52,521 bases of DNA, taken from the NCBI RefSeq assembly GCF_042679605.1, contig NZ_JBHTMU010000031.1:1-52521 (forward strand). The letters are read 5' to 3'. Below are positions 35,137 through 43,677 of this stretch, in pieces. Below the pieces are notes generated by a model, which did no database searches, was not told where the DNA came from, and worked only from the letters and a program-made list of their open reading frames with translations. Numbering within the stretch: the stretch's first letter is position 1; every line of letters starts with the position of its first letter. The translations under genes were made by a program, and so were the position numbers. This DNA is from Litorisediminicola beolgyonensis (GTDB taxonomy: Bacteria > Pseudomonadota > Alphaproteobacteria > Rhodobacterales > Rhodobacteraceae).

Positions 35137-35871
35137 TCAGAAATGAACGTCAGCCGCCGGGATCGCGACCCGACCGGCAGAGGTCTTTAGAACAAGTTGG
35201 CCCTGCGCGTCCACCGTCTCGAAGGTGCCGGTGGTCTCGGAGCGCCCGGTGCGGGCGTTGACGGGCTGGCCGAGACGGGCGGCGCGGGCCAGCCAGGCCT
35301 CTCGCGTCGGGCCGAAGCCGTAGGCCGCAAAGCTCGCTTCTCGCGCCGCATAGGCGTCGGCCAGCGCGTCGAGGCATTGCTCGGGCGTGACGGCGGCTCC
35401 GGTCTCGGAGAGGAGCGACACCGGCGGCACCGCCCCCGGCTCCACGCTGTCGCGATCCGGCGCGGCGATCAGGTTCACGCCGATGCCGATGGCCACGACC
35501 CCGTCGCCTCCGCCCTCTAGCAGGATGCCCGCCACCTTGCCGCCGTTCAGAAGGACGTCGTTGGGCCATTTCAGCGCGAAGGGCTCGGGGCGTCCTGTCA
35601 GGGCGACGAAGGCGTCGTACAGCGCCAGAGCGGCGACGAAGGAGCGCAGGGCCGCCTGTGCCGGGCCGCCCTCGGGGCGCAGAACGAGCGTGGCCGAGAA
35701 ATTGCCCTCGGGATGCGCCCAAGCCCGGCCCCTGCGACCGCGCGCGGCGGTCTGACGTTCGGCGAAGACCCAGAAGGGCGCGGCGCGGTGGGCCGACTGG
35801 CGGCGCGCCTCGTCCATCGTGCTGTCGGTCTCGGCGAGCATCACCCGCCCATATGCCGCGGGCCAGCTCAT
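35137..35871 (-). CDS. birA: Biotin--[acetyl-CoA-carboxylase] ligase
   Basis: This 244-residue biotin protein ligase attaches biotin to the carboxyl-carrier protein through biotinyl-AMP. The adenylate-binding ARGRRGRAW is at 43-51 and KWPNDV at 101-106, followed by GKVAGILLEG. There is no N-terminal helix-turn-helix, so unlike E. coli BirA it is not expected to repress biotin genes. It lies 90 bases downstream of nuoN and a hairpin occupies that gap. Confidence 0.94.
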   Translation of the reverse strand: MSWPAAYGRVMLAETDSTMDEARRQSAHRAAPFWVFAERQTAARGRRGRAWAHPEGNFSATLVLRPEGGPAQAALRSFVAALALYDAFVALTGRPEPFALKWPNDVLLNGGKVAGILLEGGGDGVVAIGIGVNLIAAPDRDSVEPGAVPPVSLLSETGAAVTPEQCLDALADAYAAREASFAAYGFGPTREAWLARAARLGQPVNARTGRSETTGTFETVDAQGQLVLKTSAGRVAIPAADVHF

Positions 35872-35916
35872 GCCGAGCGGCCTTGGACCGCCTCGAAAGG
35901 GCTGCCCAGAAATGGC

Positions 35917-35939
35917 GACGCGGGCCTGAGGCCCGCGTC
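35917..35939 (-). terminator. Hairpin between nuoN and birA, possible weak terminator
   Basis: GACGCGGGCC / GGCCCGCGTC forms a perfect 10-bp stem with a 3-base loop 23 bases after the nuoN stop. In the minus sense it is followed by GCCATTTCT, a poor T-run. It may partly separate complex I expression from birA-coaX-RNase J. Confidence 0.4.
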
Positions 35940-35961
35940 TCGATCCGGATGTGCGACCGGT

Positions 35962-37401
35962 TTACTGGACAAGCGTCGCCGCCGCTGCCGCCGCGGCGCC
36001 CTCGATGCCGAAGAGGTTCACCACCCCCGCCACCATCAGGATCGCCGGCACCACGAGGAACGCCCAGAGCACCGCCGAGCCACCCTTGTCGAGGCCGCGG
36101 TCGGTCTCTTCGCCGAAATACATGTAGTAGACGATGCGCAGGTAGTAGAAGGCGCCGATGACGCTCGCCACCACGCCCGCGACCGCAAGCCAGGCGAGCC
36201 CGGCCTCGTAGGCGGCGCGCAGCACGTAGAGCTTGCCGAAGAAGCCGACGAGCGGCGGCACGCCCGCAAGGCTGAAGAGCAAGACCAGCATCGCCAGCGC
36301 CCTGCCTGGCTCGACCTTGGAATACATGTTGAGCGAGGCGATATCCGTGACCGGCTGGCCGTCATGCTGCATCGACAGGATGAAGGCGAAGGTGCCGACG
36401 TTCATGGTCACGTAGATCGCCATGTAGATCAGCATCGCCTGCACGCCGAGCTCGGTTCCGGCCGCGAGGCCCATGAGTGCATAGCCCATATGGGCGATCG
36501 AGGAATAGGCCATCAGGCGCTTGATATTGGTCTGACCGATCGCGGCGACGGCGCCGAGGAACATCGACAGGACCGAGAGGAACGCGAGGATCTGCTGCCA
36601 ATCCGCGGTGACCGACCCGAACGCGCCGACCATGACGCGGGCGAAGAGGCCCATCGCCGCCACCTTGGGCGCGGTCGCGAAGAACGCGGTGATCGGCGTC
36701 GGCGCGCCTTCGTAGACGTCGGGCGTCCACATGTGGAAGGGCACCGCCGAGACCTTGAAGGCGAGACCCGCCGACAGGAAGACAAGGCCGAAGAGCAGAC
36801 CGAGCGAGGGATCCTGCGACGCCGCCTCGATCACGCCGGTGAAGAGCGTGGTGCCCGCGAAGCCGTAGACCAGCGACGCGCCGTAAAGAAGCAGGCCCGA
36901 CGACAGCGCGCCGAGGACGAAGTATTTCAGGCCCGCCTCGGTCGACTTCACGCTGTCGCGCCGCAGCGAGGCCACGACGTAAAGCGCCAGCGACTGCAGC
37001 TCGAGCCCCATGTAGAGCGCCATCAGATCGCCCGCGGACACCATCATCATCATGCCGACGACCGAAAGCGTCACCAGAAGCGGATATTCGAAGCGCAGGA
37101 GGTCGCGGCGGGCCATGTAGCCCTCGGACATCAGGAGCACCGCGGCGGCGGAGAGCAGGATCGTTACCTTGGAGAAGCGCGCGAAGGCGTCGTCGACGAA
37201 CATGCCGCCGAAGGCCTCGCGAGTGCCGGTTCCGGTCGTGCCGATCCAGAGACCGAGCGCAACGAAGAGACCGGCGGTCAGCCACACGAGCGCCGGGGCG
37301 AGCCGGTCCTTCTGGGTGTAGACCGCGCCGACAAGCGCGCCCATCGCAAAGAGCGACAGCACGATTTCGGGCAGGATGACGGAGAGGTCGGTCTGGATCA
37401 T
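35962..37401 (-). CDS. nuoN: NADH-quinone oxidoreductase subunit N
   Basis: This 479-residue antiporter-like membrane subunit of respiratory complex I has about 14 hydrophobic helices. Conserved lysine-bearing segments include KVSAVPFHMWTPDVYEGAPTP and the following TDIKRLMAYSSI-type helix (TNIKRLMAYSSIAHMGY). It contributes one proton channel. The ATG at 37401 (MIQTDLSVILPE) is preceded by GAGGAC and gives the canonical start; an upstream in-frame ATG at 37464 falls inside nuoM. It is the last nuo gene of the operon. Confidence 0.96.
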   Translation of the reverse strand: MIQTDLSVILPEIVLSLFAMGALVGAVYTQKDRLAPALVWLTAGLFVALGLWIGTTGTGTREAFGGMFVDDAFARFSKVTILLSAAAVLLMSEGYMARRDLLRFEYPLLVTLSVVGMMMMVSAGDLMALYMGLELQSLALYVVASLRRDSVKSTEAGLKYFVLGALSSGLLLYGASLVYGFAGTTLFTGVIEAASQDPSLGLLFGLVFLSAGLAFKVSAVPFHMWTPDVYEGAPTPITAFFATAPKVAAMGLFARVMVGAFGSVTADWQQILAFLSVLSMFLGAVAAIGQTNIKRLMAYSSIAHMGYALMGLAAGTELGVQAMLIYMAIYVTMNVGTFAFILSMQHDGQPVTDIASLNMYSKVEPGRALAMLVLLFSLAGVPPLVGFFGKLYVLRAAYEAGLAWLAVAGVVASVIGAFYYLRIVYYMYFGEETDRGLDKGGSAVLWAFLVVPAILMVAGVVNLFGIEGAAAAAAATLVQ

Positions 37402-37417
37402 GTCGCGTCCTCGGTCC

Positions 37418-38965
37418 TCAATGGCTTTCGGCGGCGACCGCGTTCTCGGCGGGCGCGCGGGCAATGGCGGTATCGACCTGTTCGACCAGCGCCTCGACCG
37501 AGGGGCCGATGCGGTCGAGGATCGGCGCGGGGTAGACGCCCATCCAGATGGTCATGATGACGAGCGGGGCGAAGATCGCCTTCTCGCGGCGGCTCATGTC
37601 GGTGATGGAGCGCAGGCTCTCCTTGATCAGGTCGCCCATGACGACCCGGCGGTAGAGCCAGAGCGCGTAGGCCGCCGACAGGATCACGCCCGAGGTCGCG
37701 ACCAGCGCCACCCAGGTGTTGACCTGGAACACGCCCATGAGCGTCAGGAACTCGCCGATGAACCCGCTGGTGCCGGGCAGGCCGACATTGGCCATGGTGA
37801 AGAGCATGAAGATCATCGCGTAGGCCGGCATGCGGTTCACGAGACCGCCATAGGCGTCGATCTCGCGAGTGTGCATCCGGTCATAGATCACGCCGACGCA
37901 GAGGAAGAGCGCGCCGGAGATGAAGCCGTGGCTCAGCATCTGGAAGATCGCGCCGTCGATGCCCTGCTGGTTGGCGGCGAAGATGCCCATGGTCACGTAG
38001 CCCATATGGGCGACCGACGAATAGGCGATGAGCTTCTTCATGTCCTCCTGCACCAGCGCCACGAGGCTCGTGTAGACGATGGCGATGGCCGACATCCAGA
38101 GGACCAGCGGCGCCAGGACATCGGCGCCGATGGGGAACATCGGCAGCGAGAAGCGCAGGAAGCCGTAGCCGCCCATCTTCAGAAGGATCGAGGCCAGCAC
38201 GACCGAGCCCGCGGTCGGGGCCTGAACGTGGGCGTCCGGCAGCCAGGTGTGGACCGGCCACATCGGCATCTTCACCGCGAAGCTCGCGAAGAAGGCGAGG
38301 AACAGCATGGTCTGGAGACCGCCGACCACGTGGATGCCGAGAAGGTTGAAGCTGCCTGCCGAGAACTCGTGGTTCAGGAGCGTCGGGATATCCGTCGTGC
38401 CCGCATCGGCATACATCGCCACCATCGCGACCAGCATCAGGACCGAGCCGAGGAAGGTGTAGAGGAAGAACTTGAACGACGCATAGATGCGGTTCGCCCC
38501 GCCCCAGATGCCGATGATCAGGAACATCGGGATCAGGCCGCCTTCGAAGAACAGGTAGAAGAGCACCAGGTCCAGCGCCATGAACACGCCGAGCATCAGC
38601 GTCTCCAGGAGCAGGAAGGCGATCATGTATTCCTTGACGCGGGTCTTCACCTCCCAGGACGCGGCGATGACCAGGGGCATGATGAAGGTCGTGAGCATCA
38701 CGAAGAGAACCGAGATGCCGTCGACGCCCATCTTGTAGGTCAGGCCGAGAAGCCAAGCGCCCTCTTCGACCATCTGGAAGCCGGTATCGGCCGGGTCGAA
38801 CTGCGCCAGGATGAAGAGCGAGATCACGAAGGTCGCCGAGGTGGCGATCAGCGCCAGCCACTTGGCGTTGCGATCCGCCGCGGCGTCGCCGCCGCGCAGG
38901 AACACGCCGAGGATCAGGGCCGCGAGAGCGGGCAGGAAGGTGACGATGGAGAGGAGATTGTCCAT
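37418..38965 (-). CDS. nuoM: NADH-quinone oxidoreductase subunit M
   Basis: This 515-residue antiporter-like membrane subunit of complex I begins MDNLLSIVTFLPALAALILG. The conserved TM5 Glu segment FYLFFEGGLIPMFLIIG and the channel helix KMPMWPVHTWLPDAHVQAPT are present, as is the discontinuous-helix region EDMKKLIAYSSVAHMGY. It follows nuoL after 5 bases and is followed by nuoN after 16. Full length. Confidence 0.97.
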   Translation of the reverse strand: MDNLLSIVTFLPALAALILGVFLRGGDAAADRNAKWLALIATSATFVISLFILAQFDPADTGFQMVEEGAWLLGLTYKMGVDGISVLFVMLTTFIMPLVIAASWEVKTRVKEYMIAFLLLETLMLGVFMALDLVLFYLFFEGGLIPMFLIIGIWGGANRIYASFKFFLYTFLGSVLMLVAMVAMYADAGTTDIPTLLNHEFSAGSFNLLGIHVVGGLQTMLFLAFFASFAVKMPMWPVHTWLPDAHVQAPTAGSVVLASILLKMGGYGFLRFSLPMFPIGADVLAPLVLWMSAIAIVYTSLVALVQEDMKKLIAYSSVAHMGYVTMGIFAANQQGIDGAIFQMLSHGFISGALFLCVGVIYDRMHTREIDAYGGLVNRMPAYAMIFMLFTMANVGLPGTSGFIGEFLTLMGVFQVNTWVALVATSGVILSAAYALWLYRRVVMGDLIKESLRSITDMSRREKAIFAPLVIMTIWMGVYPAPILDRIGPSVEALVEQVDTAIARAPAENAVAAESH

Positions 38966-38970
38966 GGGTC

Positions 38971-41157
38971 TTACTGCGCTCCGCCGCTGAGCGTCATCCA
39001 GGTGATCAGGAGCGCGAGCCCGATCACCATCGTGAAGGCATAGGTAAAGATGTAGCCGGACTGCGCGCGGCCCGCGAGCCGCGTGAGGAAGGGCACCGCG
39101 CCCATCGCCACGCCGTTGATCGAGCCGTCGATGACGTTGCCGTCGCCGCGCTTCCAGAGGAACCGCCCCAGCGCCTTGGCGGGCCGCACGAAGACGAAAT
39201 TGTAGATCTCGTCAAAATACCACTTGTTCAGGAGGAACAGGTAGAGGGGCCGCTGGTTCTCGGCGAGCTTCTTCGGCAGCGCCGGGTTCACGATGTAGAA
39301 GAGATACGCCACCGCAAAGCCGATCAGCATGGCGATGAAGGGCGAGATCTTGACCCAGACCGGCGCGTGGTGCGCGTCGTCCATCACGTGGTTGTCGGGT
39401 GCCATGTAGATCGCGCCGTCGCCGGGAGCGTAGGCATGGGCCTCGCCCTCGGAGCCGTGCTCCGCGCCGTCGGTCGCGGCGTGGTCCTCGCCCGCCTCAG
39501 CCGGTGCAGCCTCGCTCGCCACCGCATGGCTGTCGCCCTCGGCTGCAGGCTCGTCATGCGACGCGGCCTCGCCATGCGCTTCTGCCTCGCCATGCTCTTC
39601 GGCGGCAGCGACGGCATGTCCGCCATTGGCGCCGATGCCGAAGAAGCGGTTCACCGTGTCGTGGCTGCCGAAGAAGCTGCTGTACCAGATCATGCCCGCC
39701 AGCACCGAGCCGACCGCCAGCACGCCGAGCGGGATCAGCATAACCATCGGGCTTTCATGCGCATGATCGTGGGTGTGCTTGTCGCCGCGAGGCTTGCCGA
39801 AGAAGGTCAGGAAAATCAGCCGCCAGGAATAGAAGCTGGTGAAGAGCGCGGCGATGACCAGAGCCCAGAAGGCGAAGCCGCCATTGGTCCCGGCCCAGGC
39901 GCTCTCGATCACCGCGTCTTTCGACAGGAAGCCCGCGAAGCCGATATGGGTGAGCGGGATGCCGACACCGGTGATGGCCAGCGTGCCGATCATCATCGCC
40001 CAGAAGGTATAGGGGATCTTCGAGCGCAGACCGCCGTAGTTCCGCATGTCCTGCTCGTGATGCATCGCATGGATGACCGAGCCCGCGCCGAGGAACAGCA
40101 TCGCCTTGAAGAAGGCGTGCGTGAAGAGGTGGAACATCGCCGCCGAGTAGACGCCGACACCCGCCGCAACGAACATGTAGCCGAGCTGCGAACAGGTCGA
40201 ATAGGCGATCACCCGCTTGATGTCGGTCTGCACGAGGCCGACGGTCGCGGCGAAGAACGCGGTCATGGCGCCGAGGAAGGTGATGAAGCCGGTCGCCTGC
40301 GGCGCGAACTCCATCAGCGGCGACATGCGGCAGACGAGGAACACGCCCGCGGTCACCATGGTCGCGGCGTGGATCAGCGCCGACACCGGGGTCGGGCCCT
40401 CCATCGCGTCCGGCAGCCAGGTGTGCAGCAGAAGCTGCGCCGATTTGCCCATCGCCCCGATGAAGAGGAGGAAGGCCACCAGCTCGGCCGCGTTGGCGTT
40501 CTCCCAGAGGAACCAGATCTGCGTCTCGGCCAGGCGCGGTGCCTCGGAGAAGATCACGTCGAAGCTGATCGAGTCGGTCAGGAAGAACAGCGCGAAGATG
40601 CCGAGAGCGAAGCCGAAATCGGCAACCCGGTTCACCACGAAAGCCTTGATCGCGGCCGCGTTGGCCGAGGGCTTGCGGTAGTAGAACCCGATCAGGAGGT
40701 AGGAGGCGACGCCCACGCCCTCCCAGCCGAAAAACATCTGCACGAGGTTGTCCGAGGTCACCAGCATCAGCATCGCGAAGGTGAAGAAGGACAGGTAGGC
40801 GAAGAAGCGCGGGCGGTAGACCTCGCCTTCGCGGAAATTCTCGTCATGGGCCATGTAGCCGAACGAGTAGAGATGCACGAGCGCCGAGACGGTCGTCACG
40901 ACGATCAGCATGATCGCGGTCAGCCGGTCGAGGCGGATCGCCCAGTCGGTCGAGAGCGAGCCGCTCTCGATCCAGCGGGCGATGGTGATCTGCTCGGTCA
41001 CGCCGTCGAAGCTCAGGAAGACGATCCACGAGAAGAAACAGGCGACGAAGAGAAGGCCGGTGGAGATCCACATCGCGCCGCGCTCGCCGATGAGCTTCCA
41101 GCCGAAACCCGCGATGAGCGCACCCGCGAGCGGGCTGAAGAGGATGAGCGACTCCAT
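38971..41157 (-). CDS. nuoL: NADH-quinone oxidoreductase subunit L with His/Glu-rich insert
   Basis: This 728-residue antiporter-like subunit of complex I is longer than E. coli NuoL (613). Conserved parts include SAQLLLHTWLPDAMEGPTPV (239-258) and TDIKRVIAYSTCSQLGYMF (311-329). An Ala/Glu/His/Gly-rich insert spans about 513-578 with eight histidines, and a HTHDHAH run is at 461-467. The C-terminal helix follows. Between nuoK (4-base gap) and nuoM (5-base gap). Confidence 0.96.
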   Translation of the reverse strand: MESLILFSPLAGALIAGFGWKLIGERGAMWISTGLLFVACFFSWIVFLSFDGVTEQITIARWIESGSLSTDWAIRLDRLTAIMLIVVTTVSALVHLYSFGYMAHDENFREGEVYRPRFFAYLSFFTFAMLMLVTSDNLVQMFFGWEGVGVASYLLIGFYYRKPSANAAAIKAFVVNRVADFGFALGIFALFFLTDSISFDVIFSEAPRLAETQIWFLWENANAAELVAFLLFIGAMGKSAQLLLHTWLPDAMEGPTPVSALIHAATMVTAGVFLVCRMSPLMEFAPQATGFITFLGAMTAFFAATVGLVQTDIKRVIAYSTCSQLGYMFVAAGVGVYSAAMFHLFTHAFFKAMLFLGAGSVIHAMHHEQDMRNYGGLRSKIPYTFWAMMIGTLAITGVGIPLTHIGFAGFLSKDAVIESAWAGTNGGFAFWALVIAALFTSFYSWRLIFLTFFGKPRGDKHTHDHAHESPMVMLIPLGVLAVGSVLAGMIWYSSFFGSHDTVNRFFGIGANGGHAVAAAEEHGEAEAHGEAASHDEPAAEGDSHAVASEAAPAEAGEDHAATDGAEHGSEGEAHAYAPGDGAIYMAPDNHVMDDAHHAPVWVKISPFIAMLIGFAVAYLFYIVNPALPKKLAENQRPLYLFLLNKWYFDEIYNFVFVRPAKALGRFLWKRGDGNVIDGSINGVAMGAVPFLTRLAGRAQSGYIFTYAFTMVIGLALLITWMTLSGGAQ

Positions 41158-41161
41158 GAAT

Positions 41162-41467
41162 TCAGCCTTTCATCACGTTGACGTCTTCCACGGCGATGGT
41201 GCCGCGGTTGCGGAAGAAACAGACCAGGATCGCAAGGCCGATGGCCGCCTCGGCTGCGGCGACGGTCAGCACGAAGAGGGTGAAGACCTGGCCCACGAGA
41301 TCGTTGAGATGCGCCGAGAAGGCGACGAAATTGATGTTCACCGCCAGGAGCATGAGCTCGATCGACATCAGCAGGATGATGACGTTCTTGCGGTTCAGGA
41401 AGAGCCCGAAAATCCCGATGACGAACAGCGTCGCCGCCACCGTCAGATAGTGTTCGATCCCGATCAT
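41162..41467 (-). CDS. nuoK: NADH-quinone oxidoreductase subunit K
   Basis: This 101-residue three-helix membrane subunit of complex I starts MIGIEHYLTVAATLFVIGI. Conserved glutamates sit in the second and third helices (SIELMLLAVNINFVAF, AAAEAAIGLAILV). The ATG at 41467 is preceded by GGAGGG and gives the exact family length; the in-frame extension upstream is not conserved. It sits 82 bases after the small glycine-rich gene. Confidence 0.97.
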   Translation of the reverse strand: MIGIEHYLTVAATLFVIGIFGLFLNRKNVIILLMSIELMLLAVNINFVAFSAHLNDLVGQVFTLFVLTVAAAEAAIGLAILVCFFRNRGTIAVEDVNVMKG

Positions 41468-41549
41468 CTCGTCCCTCCGGCGGTCGCCCGCTCTGGTTCT
41501 TTGTCGTCTCCGGCGCGTGCCCCAGGCCCGCGCCGCCGTCACTGGCGGC

Positions 41550-41732
41550 TCAGCAGCCGCCGAAGGCGCAGCCGATCGCGCGCCCGAAACTCTTGGTGCC
41601 CTCGACGATGCCGCCACCGCCCGAGCCGCCGCCATCGCCACCGAGACTGCTGATGCTCGCGCCGGACCAGACCATCCAGAGGATGTAGATGCCGATCACG
41701 AAGCAGATGCCGATGAAGATGTTGCCCAGCAT
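41550..41732 (-). CDS. 60-residue glycine-rich membrane protein between nuoJ and nuoK
   Basis: This short product has one membrane helix (about 3-23, IFIGICFVIGIYILWMVW). A glycine/serine linker (GGDGGGSGGGG) follows and then a short amphipathic tail ending in IGCAFGGC. It begins 4 bases after the nuoJ stop with GAGG just upstream, so it is probably co-translated with nuoJ. There are cysteines in the helix and two at the C-terminus. No known family is recognised. Unidentified small ORFs are known in Rhodobacter nuo operons. Coding is likely from position, helix and codon pattern; function unknown. Confidence 0.68.
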   Translation of the reverse strand: MLGNIFIGICFVIGIYILWMVWSGASISSLGGDGGGSGGGGIVEGTKSFGRAIGCAFGGC

Positions 41733-41736
41733 CGCC

Positions 41737-42339
41737 TCAGAGCCCCTGCCCCGGTTTCACGTCGCGCAGCTCCATCGCGGTCTTGGGATCGCGATACATC
41801 TGCGCCAGCACGTTCTGCCGCTTGACGTCGGCGCGATGGCGCAGCGTCAGGACGATCGCGCCGATCATCGCGACCAGCAGGATCAGGCCCGCCAGTTGGA
41901 AGAGCAGGAAATACTGGTCGTAGAGGATGAGCCCCAGCGCCTTGGTGTTGTGCACCCCCTCGGGCGTCGCCTGCGCGACCAGACCCTCGGCCGCCTCCGA
42001 GCTCTGCCAGGCGCCGAAGGCCATGGCGAACTGCATCAGGATGACCACGGCGATCAGAAGCGCCAGCGGCATGTAGCGCGCCATCTCGGCCTTGAGCTCG
42101 GCGAAATCGACGTCGAGCATCATCACCACGAAGAGGAAGAGCACCGCGACCGCGCCGACATAGACGATGACCAGAAGCATCGCCACGAACTCGGCGCCCA
42201 GAAGGACGAAGAGCCCCGCCGAGCTCAGGAAGGTCAGGATCAGCCAGAGCACCGAATGCACCGGGTTGCGGCTGATCACCGTGAACAGCCCGCCCGCGAT
42301 GGTCGAGAGCGCGAAGAGATAGAAGGCGAAAACGCTCAT
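41737..42339 (-). CDS. nuoJ: NADH-quinone oxidoreductase subunit J
   Basis: This 200-residue, five-helix membrane subunit of complex I begins MSVFAFYLFALSTIAGGLF. The conserved NPVHSVLWLILTFLSSAGLF and the GAEFVAMLLVIVYVGAVAVLF helix with its pi-bulge region are present. The ATG at 42339 overlaps the stop of the preceding carboxymuconolactone-decarboxylase-like gene by 4 bases. In-frame sequence further upstream belongs to that gene's shadow. Confidence 0.96.
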   Translation of the reverse strand: MSVFAFYLFALSTIAGGLFTVISRNPVHSVLWLILTFLSSAGLFVLLGAEFVAMLLVIVYVGAVAVLFLFVVMMLDVDFAELKAEMARYMPLALLIAVVILMQFAMAFGAWQSSEAAEGLVAQATPEGVHNTKALGLILYDQYFLLFQLAGLILLVAMIGAIVLTLRHRADVKRQNVLAQMYRDPKTAMELRDVKPGQGL

Positions 42340-42743
42340 TCCTCGGGTTCCTTTCCGTCTTCCATGACTTCCCGTGCCAGTTCCATGGCCCGCGTCATGG
42401 CAGGTATACCGGCAAACATCGACATCTGCGCGATGGTCTCGGCGATCTCGTCGCGGGTGGCCCCCGCTTCGAGCGCGTGGCGCACCGTCATCCGCACCTG
42501 CGTGTCCGCCTGCGCCCCTTGCATCGTCAGACCGGCCAAGGTCAAGAGCAGCCGCGTCTTCGCGTCGAGCCCGTCCTTGGAAAGACCCTTGCCGAAGGTC
42601 ATTTCCATGAAATCCTTGGGCATGGTGGGCCACATCTTCTCGAAGCCCTTGGGATTGAAGCTTTCGAGCGCCGGATTGAAGGCGCGGGCCATTTCCTGCG
42701 CCTGTTCCATGAACAGCTCGAAGGGGGTCTTGGTGCTGCTCAT
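42336..42743 (-). CDS. Carboxymuconolactone decarboxylase family (AhpD-like) protein
   Basis: This 135-residue protein carries the CMD/AhpD helical core: DAKTRLLLTLAGLTMQGAQ, then VRMTVRHALEAGATRDEIAETIAQMSMFAGIPAMTRAM. The catalytic CxxC of AhpD is absent, so it is not an alkylhydroperoxidase of that type. It is coupled by 4-base overlaps to nuoJ downstream and the DUF4259 gene upstream. A decarboxylase role is unlikely in this context; an assembly or redox-related role is speculation. Confidence 0.88.
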   Translation of the reverse strand: MSSTKTPFELFMEQAQEMARAFNPALESFNPKGFEKMWPTMPKDFMEMTFGKGLSKDGLDAKTRLLLTLAGLTMQGAQADTQVRMTVRHALEAGATRDEIAETIAQMSMFAGIPAMTRAMELAREVMEDGKEPEE

Positions 42744-43177
42744 CGTGCGGTCTCTCCAACCTGCGCCTCGAGTCGGCTCGCCTTCGCGCGGTAGGCGGCG
42801 ATGAACGCTTCCGACGCGCCAAGCTCCGCCAGTGTCGGCCCTGCCGCGTAGGCGACGATTCCCTCGGCGAGGGCTTGCATCTCGTCGCCATTGGCCTTGG
42901 CCGCGATCTGTTCCGAGAGCGGCGCTCCGAAGCCGAACATCGCACGCGTCTCCAGCGTGTCCTGCACGGACGGGCCGTAATCGATGCCCTGGGCCGCGGC
43001 GAAAAGAACGGTTACCGCCGCGCAGATATCGACCGTGACCTCGTCATAGCCGGCCGCGAGCTCGGACAGGCACTCGGACACGGTGGCGGCAAACGTGCCG
43101 TAGCCGCCATCCGCCACGTCGAGCAGGATGTCCTGCGCGGTGTCGTTATCCGTCAATCCAGCTGCCCAGGTTCCCAT
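42740..43177 (-). CDS. DUF4259 family protein
   Basis: This 145-residue protein starts MGTWAAGLTDNDTAQDILLDV, matching the DUF4259 opening (MG-W-x-G-x-x-x-N/D-D). It contains two short helices with CLSELAAGYDEVTVDICAA and a C-terminal helix AFIAAYRAKASRLEAQV. It is soluble and of unknown function. The ATG at 43177 is chosen from the family N-terminus; it lies 5 bases after the nuoI stop. Its stop overlaps the start of the next gene by 4 bases. Confidence 0.85.
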   Translation of the reverse strand: MGTWAAGLTDNDTAQDILLDVADGGYGTFAATVSECLSELAAGYDEVTVDICAAVTVLFAAAQGIDYGPSVQDTLETRAMFGFGAPLSEQIAAKANGDEMQALAEGIVAYAAGPTLAELGASEAFIAAYRAKASRLEAQVGETAR

Positions 43178-43182
43178 TTGCG

Positions 43183-43677
43183 TTACCGATACGGAGCGTC
43201 CAGTTCGAGGTTGCGGGCAATCTCGGCTTCCCAGCGCTCGCCGTTCTCGAGAAGCTTCTGCTTGTCGTAGTAGAGCTCTTCGCGGGTCTCGGTGGTGAAC
43301 TCGAAATTCGGGCCTTCGACGATCGCATCGACCGGGCAGGCTTCCTGGCAGAAGCCGCAATAGATGCACTTGGTCATGTCGATGTCGTAGCGCGTGGTGC
43401 GGCGGCTGCCGTCCTCGCGCGGCTCGGCGTCGATGGTGATCGCCTGCGCCGGGCAGATCGCCTCGCAGAGCTTGCAGGCGATGCAGCGCTCTTCCCCGTT
43501 GGGATAGCGGCGCAGCGCGTGTTCGCCACGGAACCGGGGCGACAGGGGCCCCTTCTCGTGCGGGTAGTTCACGGTGGCCTTGGGGCCGAAGAAATACTTC
43601 AGTCCCAGCTTCATGCCGACCCAGAAATCCTGCAGCAGGAAATACTTGGCAGCGCGGCCGTAGTCGATATTCGCCAT
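43183..43677 (-). CDS. nuoI: NADH-quinone oxidoreductase subunit I
   Basis: This 164-residue 2[4Fe-4S] ferredoxin-like subunit of complex I carries electrons through clusters N6a and N6b. The ligands are visible as CIACKLCEAICP (C65, C68, C71, C75) and CIYCGFCQEACP (C104, C107, C110, C114). The N-terminal amphipathic segment precedes TVNYPHEKGPLSPRFRGEH. It overlaps the stop of the upstream 104-residue gene by one base. Confidence 0.97.
   Translation of the reverse strand: MANIDYGRAAKYFLLQDFWVGMKLGLKYFFGPKATVNYPHEKGPLSPRFRGEHALRRYPNGEERCIACKLCEAICPAQAITIDAEPREDGSRRTTRYDIDMTKCIYCGFCQEACPVDAIVEGPNFEFTTETREELYYDKQKLLENGERWEAEIARNLELDAPYR

Noticed and set aside
35713..37557. Long plus-strand frame opposite nuoN (614 codons)
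   Set aside because: It is antisense to nuoN with charged low-complexity translation. Membrane-protein genes in GC-rich DNA typically give such antisense frames.
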